From positions 493,217-557,216 of the forward strand of contig NW_011887293.1 of the NCBI RefSeq assembly GCF_000151315.2: a stretch of 64,000 nt of DNA, read 5' to 3'. Shown here in pieces: positions 45,139 to 57,545 of the stretch. Origin of the DNA: Capsaspora owczarzaki ATCC 30864. Lineage: Eukaryota > Opisthokonta > Filasterea. A model generated the notes under the pieces. It was given only the letters and a program-made list of their open reading frames with translations. It made no database searches and was not told where the DNA came from. Numbering within the stretch: the stretch's first letter is position 1; each line of letters begins with the position of its first letter. The position numbers and the translations under genes were made by a program.

Positions 45139-48100
45139 TTAAGCAAAGACGCCAAACACGGCGAGGACGAGCATGCACAGGGCCAGGCCGGAGGAAGCAA
45201 TCAGACTGGAAGCAGCACTGCCTTCGACAGAGCCGGTTTGAGTGATAGCCGGGCCAGTGTTAGCCTTGGACGTGGCCGAAGCGTTGGGAATGGAGGGAAT
45301 GTTCGACGCGCTGCCGGACGCCGTCGCGGGCTTGGTGGCAATCGCGCTGGAGGCGCCGATCGAAGAGAGCGGAGGGGACCACGTCTGACCAGTGCAGCCG
45401 TAGTTGAACTCAAAGTGAATGCGATCAATCAGCACCTGGCCGTTGAAGCGAAGGTGAAGCGTGTTGGTGGCGCCGTCGCCAAAGTTGAGCTGGCTGACGG
45501 GCACATCGACCGAGCGGTGAACCCACTGCTCGCCAGCAGCGCCGTTGGTAAGGAAGTAGCGAATGGTCTCACCGCCCGGCAGGTTAACAAAGGTGGTCTC
45601 CGAGTTGAGGGCAAACGACACGTTACCAGTCACATTGTCGGTGGAGCAAGTAACCGCGCCGTGATACAGGCTGCCGTCCTTGCGCCAGCCGCTGCCGTTG
45701 GGGAGCATGCGGTAAAAGTCTGCCGTGGAAGGGGCGAGGGGCGCGGAAGGCGAAACAGGAACGGCAGTCGCACTCGGGTCGGCAGTAGCTGAAGTGAGCA
45801 TGGTCGAATTGCCCACGGTGGAGTTGCCAGAGTCTTGCGGGGGAGTCACAGTGTCGTTGAACGAGTTGGGATTGTTGTTGTTGCCGGGAACACCAGCGCC
45901 GTTCGGCAGCAGTAGCTCACCGAGGTTGATGTTGGAGCAGCGGTAGTTGCGAATGTCGTACACGAGGCGGACCGACTCGATGGTTTGACCGGCGGGCACG
46001 GTGGGGACTTGGATGGCAACGTCCACAAGACCGTTTTCGGCGACCTTGGCAGTCTGGCACCAATCATAGCCGGCACAGTAGGCGTAGCACTTGAACGTGC
46101 AGTTCTCAAACTGGTAGCGGTCGAGATTGACGTTGGCCAGGTTGTTGAACGGCTCTTGGCCTGCATAGTCGATGGCACGCAGATCAAATCCAGTCAGACC
46201 GGACTGCTTGGGGACATTTTGAATGCTGCCAGTGATCTTGGGCCAGATTTCGACGCGGCCATGCTTGAGCGGGCTCGCTTGGAAGCCCTTCCAGAGAAAG
46301 TCGCGAACCTTGCTCGCCCAGCAAACAGCAGCTGGGTGGATGTCAGTCTGGTACGCGGTGCTGATGAGGTGAACGTGCACCTCCGACCAAGGGACAACGA
46401 CAGGGTGCGACTGCAAGAGAACCAAGGAGCCACCGTTCAGTGCAGCCCAAACCTCAATCCTGGACGAGAAATAGCGGACTTGGATGTGGTCGAGCTGACC
46501 CGCCTTCGTTGGCGAAGTCTTGTACAAGTTTGTCGGCACGCCAGAGCTGTAGTCGATGGGAAGAGACGATTCGACCTTGTTGCCGCCAATCGAGCTTTGA
46601 ATCTAACAGAATGCGCCAAGATAGGAAGATGGGACAACGAGGGTGAGGTGCTCATCTAGCGCAGGCAAGCAAGCAAATCTCTAGAAGCAGCCCTCGACAA
46701 GTTCCCCCCCCCCCAAAAAAAAGGGAGCGAGCTGAAACGACAGACAAAGCGATCTTCATCAGTTACCAGCAGATGCGCCAACCAGGAGCTGTTGCTGTTG
46801 CAGGCATCATCGCTGGTGCCGATGGCAATCAGGTTGATCGAATCTTCGGCGGGACGACGACCTTGACCCGAGGGGCATGCTGTCGAGGGAGTGGTTGTAA
46901 GAAACGCATCTGACAAAGGCATGTCGCGAAAATGACAAACAACCCGAAAGTTTGGTGGGTACGTACTTTGTTGAGCAGTGGACTTGCAGGAGGCATCGGC
47001 TGCGGAAGGCATGACGGTAAACTCTGCACCAACAACCGAGGCGTTGCCAGCGGGGGTAATGGAAACTTGCCACTGTGAACAGCAGTGAGGCAATGGTTTG
47101 TGGTTTGGGACAATAATCATCATGGCATCGTTGCTGTTCCTGTCACTTACGAACTGGCCAAGAGACACATACATCGACGTGTAGAAATCAATCACGCCAG
47201 GCTTATCGTCGGAGATCAACAGGGGGTTGCGGAGACGAGCACTTGGTGCGAGAAACGACAAAACCAAAACATGAGCACAGTGTGTGTGCGTGTGTTGTTC
47301 ATGCGCGTCTTGCCTTTGTGACTCACCTCGTAATGGACTGGTAGTCGGTACGCATCACACCAACACCAGGACCGCCGTCGCCGCCAATCACGTTTTGTGT
47401 GTTCACCTGAACGCCGTTGGTGTTGGACCACGAGCTCGACTTGTGCAGGTCAATGTGGCCACCGTTGCCGCGAGTGTTGTTGAACACATCTGCAATTGAA
47501 CGATGTATCAAAGAGTAGGTGGAGTGAGTCGTGAGTTGAGGTGACAAGTGCGTAGCAGCGCGAAAGTAAGGAGAGGAAACTAGGAACAAAGAACAAAGAA
47601 CACCAAAAAGCACTTGGATGCTAAGAATTCAACTTGAAACTTCCAACATAAAATAAAAAAAGGGGGGAGGATATACGACAGCTATTTCATGCCACACAGC
47701 TTTTTGTGCGTGCCACACTGAGACCAAAAAATCTACCGCAAGCCGTGTGGGAATCGGATTCCCAGCGTTCATTGTTTTGTTTTTGGCGATCGGGGTGTTG
47801 GCAGACGTCGTTTCTTACCCGCAATGTTGCCCTCCACAGCACCGACGACTGCCACAAAATCCGTGTCGAGACGAGTATCCCAGGCATCTTCATTCCAGAA
47901 CACAGAGGTGAAGATGGAGCCGGCGCGGTTGAGCGTCAGGGCGTGCGAACCGCGGAAGACAAAACCGTCAACAAACGAGCAGTTGGCCAGGCCAGGCGTT
48001 GCTGATGGCAATGCGGCGCCAGTGGACGATACAGCAGACGACGCGATTGCCGGAATGGAGCTGCTGGAATCAATATTGCTGGCAGGCACGCTGGAAGAGA

Positions 48101-48251
48101 AGGAGGAGGAGTCGGCAGGCACTGAGAGGATGGAACTAGAAGCTGCGGCAGCTTCGGACGAGGACAAAACAGGGAGATCGGTGGTTGACTGTGCGAGGGC
48201 GGTCGCCACCAGCACGAGCACGCCAAACACGGTCCAATATGAGCGTTGCAT
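45139..48251 (-). CDS. Unrecognised secreted Ser-rich protein with a probable GPI-anchor signal
   Basis: Exons 48251-47819, 47489-47327, 47241-47151, 47072-46967, 46879-46767 and 46602-45139 give 789 residues. An N-terminal signal peptide (SYWTVFGVLVLVATALA) is followed by a Ser/Ala-rich mucin-like stretch of about 70 residues. Then comes a large ectodomain with many N-x-S/T sites and Cys residues. Two regions (about residues 95-300 and 310-680) look beta-rich and lectin-like. A Ser/Thr/Ala-rich stalk precedes a C-terminal hydrophobic end (SSLIASSGLALCMLVLAVFG) with no cytoplasmic tail. That layout fits a GPI-anchored cell-surface glycoprotein. I do not recognise the family. Adhesion or carbohydrate binding is only a guess. 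Confidence 0.78.
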
Positions 48252-50899
48252 TTTGAGAAGAAGAAAGAAGAGGAGATGGCGGAAAGCACGGACGAGGCAA
48301 GCAGGAACAAAGATAGACTGAATGGAAACTCCCTCGAAAAGGGAATGGGAGGTTAAATACTCCTCCTCCCAGCAAGGACTAGAAGCCGGTCGCACCCTTT
48401 CTGCCCCGGAATGTCACATTCTGAAGTGTAGCGTGGGAAGATTGCCCGATTTGAGAAAACAGCGCCTTGGTAAGATACGTTGATGATGGCGTGGGAGCTC
48501 ACACCCACACCCCAAATCCCAAAAAAAAAAATCAAAAAAAAAAAAAAAACAAAGTAACCAATTTAGCACCATAGAATCAACCATAACAGTGAAACGATAC
48601 ACGGAATATCGTGTTACAAAATAAGCAGAACTGTTCAGTCATGCATCCGTTCCAGGTCTCAGATTTGGTCGACGAGGGGCGTGGGAATGAAAACAAAAAC
48701 AAGATGGTGGGCGGGTCCGATCTGCAATCGGAATGGTTTTCAAAAAAGGCAATCACTTTACAGTAATGCCTGAAAGGTAACCAGCAAGCATGCACCGTTT
48801 AACGGGCCAGCTTATCACCCACTGCTGTTCATCCGGATGACGAGAAGAGCCGTCGGGAAGGCGGCGGTGGTGAGTTTGGCTTTTAATCCGACTCAAGCAC
48901 ACACCGTGTCTCCGTCCAACCCTCGCACTGCCCCCCCCCATTCTATGCGCAGACACCATCTTCATCAAGCAGAGGGAGGCCCCCACCACAGCGGCTCTCG
49001 GGGGTACACCCGAACGATCGGCGAGCCACAAACAATCCAAAAGCACAACAAAAAACAGACATGTCAGTTTTGCACGCCTTCCCGTATCCGTCCTTGGGAG
49101 CCATCTCGGCGCTTCGAAGCCACTCGTCCCTCTGTTCCATGCCAAGACGCCACTCGTCAAGTAGAGTAAGGCGCCAACAGCAGTGGTCTGCGAAGAGCCG
49201 TAAAGAACAGTCCAAAACCAATTGTCGATCACAAACCGTTGCCGATTCCCCGCCAACCAGCTCGCCTTGCCTTCCCGTACTGTCCAATAAGAGGCCCTTC
49301 CTCTAAATTTCGTGTGCACTGTAGCGCGTGTCGTTGCTAGCCACTTTCCAGTGGGATTCACTGCTGAAACAGCTGCCGTTGGCGCACGACTCGTTAAAAT
49401 TCCGCCATCGGACGGCGATCGCCAGCGAATTTTGCAACCCACAACATTTTACACTTTTGCCCTCCCGGCTAAATCAATGCACTGCTGTTCGCCATCACAA
49501 TAAAAAAACAATTCCTTGATCAAGCACTGTACAGGCTGCTGGTTGCAGCGTCAGAGCAGTTTTGTTTGTGTTGGTTTCCGGATTTGCGTAATCCCAGGGC
49601 AACCAAACGAGCATAAAAACACGCAGTCTTTTTCTTACATTCGCAGGTAACTACAGCGTACGTATTTTAACAGACAATAAGCACAACCATTTCATACCTT
49701 CGGTTGCAATAGCTGTGTTGAAGAAGGTGTTTTGTGATGACAAGTTATGGAAACTGAGTCATCAGTCCTTGTTTTTGTGTGTGCGTTTGGATGGTTTCTC
49801 TGTCCGCTGTTTTGTCTGCTTTCTTGCGTCTGCTGTTGGCCTTTTCTCTTCCAGAACACGTTTGTGGCGGCGTTAACGGCAACCCATGTGGACAGAGACG
49901 AGCGATTTGTCGGCGTTTTTTTTTTTTTTTTTTTTTTTTTCGGATGGGAGTTTTTGTTCGATTTGACCAGCGCTTTTGGTCGCCAGTGTTCGCAACTCAA
50001 GCGGCTCGGCACACCGGACTTTTTTTGGGTTGCAGCACTCGCAGACTACTTTTTTTTTTTTCTTGGGTTGGTGGTTGCGCTCACTTGTCCTTGCTGTTCA
50101 TGCAAAAGTCGTGTGCAAAAGGGTTTTTTTTTTTGTTTTTTTTTTTTTTTTTGGCGCCCGATCGCTGAGATCGATCGCGATTTGCGGTTCAAGTGCGAGG
50201 CGGCCGTCATGCATCAGGCATTGGGGGATGGCTGCGCTGCCGCTTCGTTCCCTCGCGACTTTTATCGAGCAACGTGGTACAACGATTGTTTTGGCCGTGG
50301 TTTGAGGGGTGCCGTGGTCGCTTGTTTGGCGGGAACGAACGACAGATTATTTTTTTCTTTTTTTGCTTTTTTTTGCTTTTTTTTTTTTTTTTTTTGCTTT
50401 TCAGATGCGTGGTTTGTGGAGCCTTTCGTCGCTAGGGATCGACGTGTGCTGGACTCTATACTTGACCGATCGCTACGTTTGTGTGCATGGCTGATTTTAT
50501 TGCGTGGCTGCAAAAACCAGGCCGTTGGCAAGCCGGTCGAACGATCGAAGGAGAAGGTAGCGGTGAAGGATTGGCGGTTTTGATTTTTCATTTTTGATTT
50601 TTTGATTTTGTTGTATTTTTTTGGATGAATAACTCATGCTGCTTCCAAGCTCTCGTAGCTTTACCATCCTCATCGCTGAGCGGCGGTGGTTGGTGGGTCG
50701 AGGACTACTTGACTGCTTGAATGTGGCTGGGGTGTCGGCGATTTTGGAGGATTGGGAGCGTTGTGGTGCTGGTGCCGGAAAGCCGATGCTCCGTCGATCC
50801 GAAGATTGTTCCCTTTTTCCCTCCTGCCACTCCCACCCCCCTCCAAACACGGCGTCGGTGATTGGAGCAAATGGCCTCTCGTTGTGCTCGGTTATTCTT

Positions 50900-50941
<42 letters not shown>

Positions 50942-52190
50942 CTTGCGATGCATGTCATCCCTGGTTACGCTGCAGAGAGAATACAGGCCTGTCATGGCGA
51001 CCTTTTTGGCTGTTCCTCCTTTTATTTGTATTTTGCATTTGTATTTGTGGTAATGGTTTGTCATTTTCCTTGTTGCAAAATTGGGCCTCGCTTTCTCGCC
51101 TGAAGCTACGGGCTCCTTCTCCGTTCGTACTTTCACCTCGACTTGGGCAACCTTAACCTTTTCGACATGTTTGTGGGATTTTCCATCCAGCCCAAGCATT
51201 GGCTCAAAAAACAAAACAAAAAAAAACCATGATGCAGTTGATTGTTTTTTTCCACACTCTTGCCGATTTGACACTTGGGTGTTCACAAAAATATGTGTGA
51301 TATCTGCTTTAGGCGGGGTGTAAACTATTCACAAATACCTCCAAGCCCCTTACTTGCATCGGGTGACGACGAGCGACAATTGGCCCTAATAATTCACAAA
51401 GTTTCATTCCACTCACGCTGGTTCGCTCGATTCTCGATTGTCATACCTTTTCCTTCTTCTAAATTTGACAATGTTGCAGGTGCACCGGGGTTTTTTCTTC
51501 TCCTTGTGTCAGTCCATTCTCCTATTGACCAAGCACAAAAGTCTGCCGACTCAAAGCCACGGCTCCTTGATTCTTTCTTGTGCTTTCGACTTTCCTCCAT
51601 TGTTGGCCAAGCGATCGAGTCTTTGTACGTACACACCGTTGTCTCCTCTTGTCATGTACTGTGTCTCCTTCACCGTGGCAATGGGACACCCTCGCGGCGG
51701 CGGTGTCTCGATTGTGAGCGTTAGGCGAGAAGCGCCAATCGCAAAAAAAAAAAAAAAAATCAACGCTGCTGCGTACTTGTCTGTACCTTAACTCGTTTTC
51801 TTGTCTTTTCCGACCGATTGTTCCAATGTTCTGTGACGCGTCTCGTCTCACTTGCCCATGTGTGGATGACGATATCGTGGGTGGATGTATGCTATCGGAC
51901 AGACTCGAGTACGGATTTCCCAGCTTCTGGTGCACCTCAAGGTGCCATTCTTTCCCAAAAGTTCCAAAACACAACGCCCCGTCTCGTCGATTTTCGTCCT
52001 CCCAACGCACTTTTGTGTCAAGTCGCTGTCTCATCGACAACTTGACCACTCGGACTTTCGTCGCAATTTCGCCCGTCGCACGATAGTTTGCACCACAGCC
52101 TGCTGCCCGCCCGCCTTCCTCATCTCGCTTGTCACCGGGCTTTGTACTATAGCGTTCACTCGCCCGCTCGTGGCCGTGCTGTCCTCTAGC
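48252..52190. other. Gene-poor, poly-T-rich 3.9-kb region
   Basis: I could not support any gene. The plus strand has long T-runs (for example about 22 at 49919-49940, and runs near 50050, 50130-50150 and 50345-50397) and a CT repeat at 50900-50942. Minus-strand A-runs lie near 48523-48550 on the plus strand. A 229-codon open frame on the minus strand (49442-48753) has no recognisable domain. The right part must contain the promoter and 5' UTR of the histidine kinase. An unrecognised non-coding RNA cannot be excluded. Confidence 0.45.
50900..50942. repeat. CT/TC dinucleotide microsatellite
   Basis: Two nearly perfect TC blocks separated by one CC interruption; visible directly in the sequence. 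No gene overlaps it that I can support. Confidence 0.85.
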
Positions 52191-55100
52191 ATGTCTCGGC
52201 ATTTTACTCAATCAGACACACAACCAAGCCAAGCAGATCGTCAATCAGACACGCAACCCATCACCAACGACAACGCCAGTCGAAATCAGATGTTTGCAAC
52301 CTCCTTCCCTGCTACGTTCGACTTTGCGTCAGAGTTCAACGTGTGGTCCGAGACATGTCGCTCAGGCGGCGGCAAGTACCGCTCTGTTGGTGACAATCCA
52401 TCGTACCAACTCGCACAACACATTGCAACACTGTTCGGTGAAACACTCCCGTCGAGCGCCGACTCCCAGCTGCCAAGCTGGAAAGTGTTTGCTACTCAGT
52501 TGCTACTCTTGCCTGTACTGGGACTCTATATTGCGCAGCTGGATTCGGTACGATGCACTGTTGTTTCCAACAAATGGTTGGTCACGCATGTTGTTGCTGA
52601 ACTCACGTTTGTTTGCTGGCGTCTATGCTTTTTTTTAGAATATTATCCTTATTACTAGTGTGGCAATAGCCTTGTTGTTTGCTGTCTCTCTTTTCCTGGC
52701 GCTGCTGCGCTTCCCAATTGCAAGCGTTCGATGCTCGGCATTCGGTGTTCTGTTTTTGTGTCATTGGAGCGTTCTGGCTCTTGCCCGTCAATCTAACTTC
52801 CTGGGATTGGTAAGAGTCGAGCAGTCACTCATGGTGTGCGCTTTGGTCTGCAACACTGACCGTGTGATTATCGCGGGGGGTGGGCTTTTAGATGCTCTTC
52901 TGGCCTCTCGTCCAGCTGTTCTTCGTGGAGTCGAGGCGAAAGCTCTTGCAGATTGCTGCATTGAGCTATTCATTACTGCTGGCCGAGTTGGTTGTCACCA
53001 TGCCTAGCGTAAGTTTCGCGTCAAGGTACATGGCGGCGCTGGAACCGCTCTTTCTGGCCGCATCAGCGCTATTACTGTTTTCAAGTTCCCCAAAGAGTGA
53101 CCAGAGTCGCACGCATGCGCCTCGTGTAAGTCGTGCTCGGGTGGATTGCCCTGGTAGCAAGCGAGTCTCGAGTCTTTCCAACTCACCCCTTTGGTCGCTT
53201 CCAGTTGCCGATAGATGCCATGCAACAGCACCAAATCCTTGAGGCGATTCTACAATCGAGTGGAGATGCTCTGGCCGTGTTCAACGCCACTAGCGATGTT
53301 CTCTGCTCGAGCACCAAGTTCCAGCAGCTGGTGGGCAGCGCCTCCCACCCTGGTGCGCTAATCAGCGACAGTGTGAACGCCGCAACTACGGATGGCCAGG
53401 AGGCCCCGATCTTTCCAAGCCCCCTCGATCTGCTCGAGCCTGAAAGTCACAGGCAGGTTCAGCGGGCCATCACGAGCATGTTTGAAGCTGGCTCCGACTA
53501 CAACACGGCCGACCTCGATCTGTGCAAGGTGAAAAGCGAGGAGGCGCTTCCCTTGCATGTGCGCAGCACGCTCTTGCCGCCCCTCAAAGCCGGCTCCTCG
53601 GGCTTGATGCTGGCCATGTTTGACGATCTAGCTCCCAAAAACCGACTCGAGTCTGCCTTGCTTGAGGCGCACCGATCCAAGCACGCCAACGAGTCCAAGA
53701 GCCGCTTTCTCGCCAACATGAGGTTTGTTAGTCTCGGTTTTGCGCAGCGCTGTTGCTTGTGTTTTTCGTTTGCGTTTGCGTTTGCGTTTGCGTTTGCGTT
53801 TGCGTTTGCGTTTGCGTTTGCGTTTGCGTTTGCGTTTGCGTTTGCGTTTGCGTTTGCGTTTGCGTTTGTGGTTATTCTTTTTTGCTTTTGCCTTTGTGTC
53901 TGTGTGTATTGTTGGTTTGCTGCGACTCACTTGTCCTCCCCTACTCTCTATTGGCTACACCATAGTCACGAGATTCGCGTTTGGCTCTCTGGCATTCTTG
54001 GCATGATACACCTGCTGGAGGGCACACAATTGACAGAAGAGCAGCACGAGTTCCTTGGCACGATCAAAATGTCGGCACAAATATTGCTGACCGTCATCAA
54101 CGACATTCTGGACTTTTCCAAGATCGAAGCAGGCCAGCTCACGATCGAGCGCGTCGAATTTGACATCTTCAACACGATCGAGATGGTGGTCGAGCTCTTG
54201 TACCCAAGTGCCGGCAACAAGAATCTGCTGTTGCAGTGCTTTATCGATCCTCGCATCCCGACCAAGGTCCTTGGCGATCCTAGTCGTCTCCAGCAAATCC
54301 TGGTCAATCTTCTTTCCAACGCCATCAAATTCACCAAGAAGGGCCGTGTATTCCTCAAGTGTACTCTCGAGAATGAAACATTGGAAAATGCCACCGTCTT
54401 GTTTGAGGTAACAGCGAGCGACGTATTTGTTTTTTATGGAAACATTCTTTCGTGTCGTCTGGGTTGTTTTTGGCGTTGGCGATGTGGGGATTTTTGCTGT
54501 GGTGGGGGTTTTTGGGTGTATCTGCTCTGTACCTTGACTCTGATTGGTTTGATGGTGCTGCTTGTTTGGTCCTATAGGTACACGACACTGGTATCGGGCT
54601 GACGCCCGACACATTGGCACGACTGTTCCGCCGGTTTTCTCAAGAGGACGCCTCGACGACGCGCAAGTTTGGAGGAACTGGCCTTGGGCTTGTCATCTCA
54701 AAGTCGCTGGTCGAGTTGATGGGCGGCAGCATTGGCGCCGACAGCGTCAGTGGCAAAGGCAGTCGCTTTTGGTTCCGTCTGCCGGTCGGTGTCGTGGCCG
54801 AGCAAGCAGATACCGATGATTCGAATGCCGATGTCAATGCTGGCTTCTTCCGCCAGACCTCTCCCCTCGACGATGCGTCCTCGCACTCCAAGTCCTCAGA
54901 CTCGACAAGTGGCACAATGTCCTTGCCGCACAGCCTTCATTCGTCGCAAGGCGATCTGATCGCAAGTGTGGAAGCGGAGCAACCTGAATCATCGCTCAAC
55001 GAGTCTGGAACGCTCCCCCAGGTGCCAGCAGCACCCATGCTTGCTCCCGCGAGTACACCTCCTCGCTCCCGATCAGCGTCGCGAAGCAGATGCGCCATCT

Positions 55101-57352
55101 CGCCAATTCCCGGCCGCACTCCCCCGCGGGTCATTGTCGTGTCGAGCGCCGAGTACATTCGAGATATTCTTGTGCGCTACTTGGATGCCTGGCATCTTGA
55201 TCATGCCGAATGCAGTACGCTGGGTGAGTGCGACAAGCTCATTCGCAGCTGTTTGCAACAACAAGACACGGGCCCCTCCAATGCTTTTGTCTCGGCAGAC
55301 TTTGCGCCCTCAGCTCGCCAAACTCTGATTGGCAGCGACAACGCGACCGGGGTGCTCTCGTCTCGCGAACGCTCGCTGCTCGCAGAGACGATGAACGAGC
55401 ACGACAAGTACTTTGATCTGGTGGACGCTTCGGTTGAGCACCATTTCGTGAAGCAGCCATCGCGCCAATCCGATGCGTCCCACCCCCATGCACCACCATC
55501 TCGCCCAGCCCCGGGTCCCGCTGCGGACCCGGGTGCAAGTCATGGTCACATCATTGTCATTCTGGACTGTCGCGTCGGTATGTCCACATTGGTGCAGACG
55601 CTCGGGGAGCGATATGTTCGTCTCCGCAAAACTTCCAAATCAGAGCAGGAGGCCACTCTCAAGAGTGACTCTGAGGCGTCGATGCCACTCACGTCAGGAA
55701 GCGACGTTTCACTTGACACTGCTGTGGCCAAGCCCATTCGGCCTTCGCATTCCTCTACCTCGTCGCTATCCGATGAAGCTGAAGGCGGTGATCAAGATCA
55801 TGTCCCCTCCATTGAGCGCTCCCCTGGACACTCCCAGAACCGCTACGACGACCTCTTGGAGCCTCATGACGACTCGCTGTGGGCGTTCCTGGCGCATCCC
55901 AACGTTTTTCCCTTGTTCCTGTTCTCGTCTGAGCACCCAGTGCCGCCCCTCCCCCTGTATAGTTCCAACCACCGGTCGTTGGTGGGTCCGTTGCGTCAGT
56001 CGAGCATTTTCAATGCCATCAATGGGTTTGCCATGCAGGACTGCGCGCTTTGTGCGCCAAGGCCATCACACTCCAACTCGGCCCCCCTTGACGCGTCTGC
56101 GTCCTTGTCTTCGTTAGATCCGGACTCCCGCGCTTTGCGAAAGGTTTACCGTTGTGGTTCCATGCTGAATTCCGGTTTGGCGCATGTTTCCGCTCCAACC
56201 AGCACGGCGGCGGTCAAAGCCGCACCATTCCCGAGCTCCCCGCACTCACCATTAGCCGTGCCCGCGTCCGTTGTTCCTTCCTTCATTTCTGCTGCCGCTG
56301 ATGCGTCGAACGCCACAACGCTCACCACATCGGCGCAGCTTGAACAGCGAAAGCACGACCGTCGCCACCGCCGACACCCGAAACGTGATGAGCATGCTGA
56401 GGCGATCGCCGAAAGTCGCGACTCGAGCAAGTTGTTGGCAGATGAGACTACTCCAGGCTCATTGGAGACCCCGCCCTCTTCAGCCGATCTCGGCGTCCAC
56501 GAACACAGGCGTCGCCACTCGGTAAACGACAATTTTGCTCGCTCCGAGTCCGCGGCTGGCGATGCTCAAGAAGCAACAAGGGTGGATGCTGACGTTGGGT
56601 CTGCGCCGCCTGCTCCCTTGCCATCCCCTCCAGCCGTGCATCTGGGCCCGACTGCTTCGTTCACGCCGACTGACGTGGCCACTGATCTTGGCAGCCCGCG
56701 ATCGATCGCCGGTTCTATGGGTTCGGCTCCGATCGCCAACAAGACGAAAATCTTGCTGGTCGAGGACAATTACGTCAACCAGAAGGTCATGTCCACTATT
56801 CTGGCCAAGGCGGGCTTCCACGTTGATGTTGCCAACCACGGCAAGGAGGCGCTGGCCATGCTCACCAAGTCGCGCGAGCATCTGCTCCGCCACTCTTCCG
56901 ACTCTGCATCGGCTCTGCCAGCTAAGTGGACGGACTATGCCGTCGTGTTGATGGATTGCCAAATGCCCATCATGGGCGGCTATGAGGCGACGCAACACAT
57001 CCGCGCGATGGAGCAGTCGCTTATCGCGACCAGCGCTGGAACGCCACTACTACGTTTGCCCGTGATTGCCATGACTGCAGAGGCCATGGAAGACAATCGC
57101 GCAACTTGCCTTGCGTCAGGCATGTCCGATTACATGTCCAAGCCAGTGAGTCAAGCTACTCTCTGGCGCAAGCTGCAATTCTGGATTTCTTCCACCGAGG
57201 CCATCGTGAATGAAGCCGCCCCATCTGTTTCCAGCCTGTCGGTACCACAGCAGAACATCCACCACTTTGATGCTTCTGCTTCTTCTCGACCGTCTTCGCC
57301 ATCGCACATTGCGCGTCCGTCCTCCCCCTCGCACCGACCGCGCCAACAATGA
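52191..57352 (+). CDS. Membrane hybrid histidine kinase with PAS-like, kinase, degenerate receiver and receiver domains
   Basis: Exons 52191-52547, 52639-52809, 52892-53125, 53205-53722, 53966-54407 and 54578-57352 give 1,498 residues. About six hydrophobic segments lie between residues 95 and 240. A PAS-like region follows ([17 protein letters not shown]). The H box is SHEIR, with phospho-acceptor His428; the N box is [11 protein letters not shown] boxes are DTGIG and GGTGLGL. A region that looks like a broken receiver ([15 protein letters not shown], then [11 protein letters not shown], then [12 protein letters not shown]) lacks the acidic pocket and holds a long Ser-rich insert. The C-terminal receiver is intact ([11 protein letters not shown], acceptor Asp1367 in [18 protein letters not shown]). 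It should autophosphorylate and relay to Asp1367; ligand and partner unknown. Confidence 0.9.
53768..53867 (+). repeat. TTTGCG hexanucleotide array inside a histidine kinase intron
   Basis: About 16 uninterrupted copies of a six-base unit in the intron between 53722 and 53966, just upstream of the exon carrying the SHEIR H box. It is read as Phe-Ala repeats in the upstream exon frame, so retention would not stop translation across the array itself. It is not a known telomere unit. Confidence 0.9.
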
Positions 57353-57545
57353 CGAGCGGAGGCCGGGGGGTTTTTTGTTTTTTCCAATTGTTTCTATGTC
57401 CTTCGTAGAATTCGCCCCCAACCCTTCTTATTTTAATTCACAAACTTGTAATAACTGTCCGTTTGCTGTAAAATACAACACATCGAATCATCAGATCATG
57501 TATATTTTTTTTTCTCAGTCTTCCAGCTGTTGTTTTCGCGTTTGA

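Noticed and set aside
48753-49442. 229-codon open frame on the minus strand
   Set aside because: No domain, signal peptide or family pattern, unusual mixed composition (Trp-, Arg- and Gly-rich without periodicity), and no splice context. Probably chance.
49747-50583. 278-codon plus-strand open frame
   Set aside because: Mostly Phe-rich translation of poly-T runs; no credible protein features.
53768-53867. TTTGCG array as an interstitial telomere
   Set aside because: The unit does not match a known telomere repeat, and it lies in an intron of a functional gene.
54607-57352. Separate gene for the receiver-bearing part of the histidine kinase
   Set aside because: The G boxes at its start complete the kinase domain of the upstream exon through an in-phase GT-AG intron, so it is one gene.
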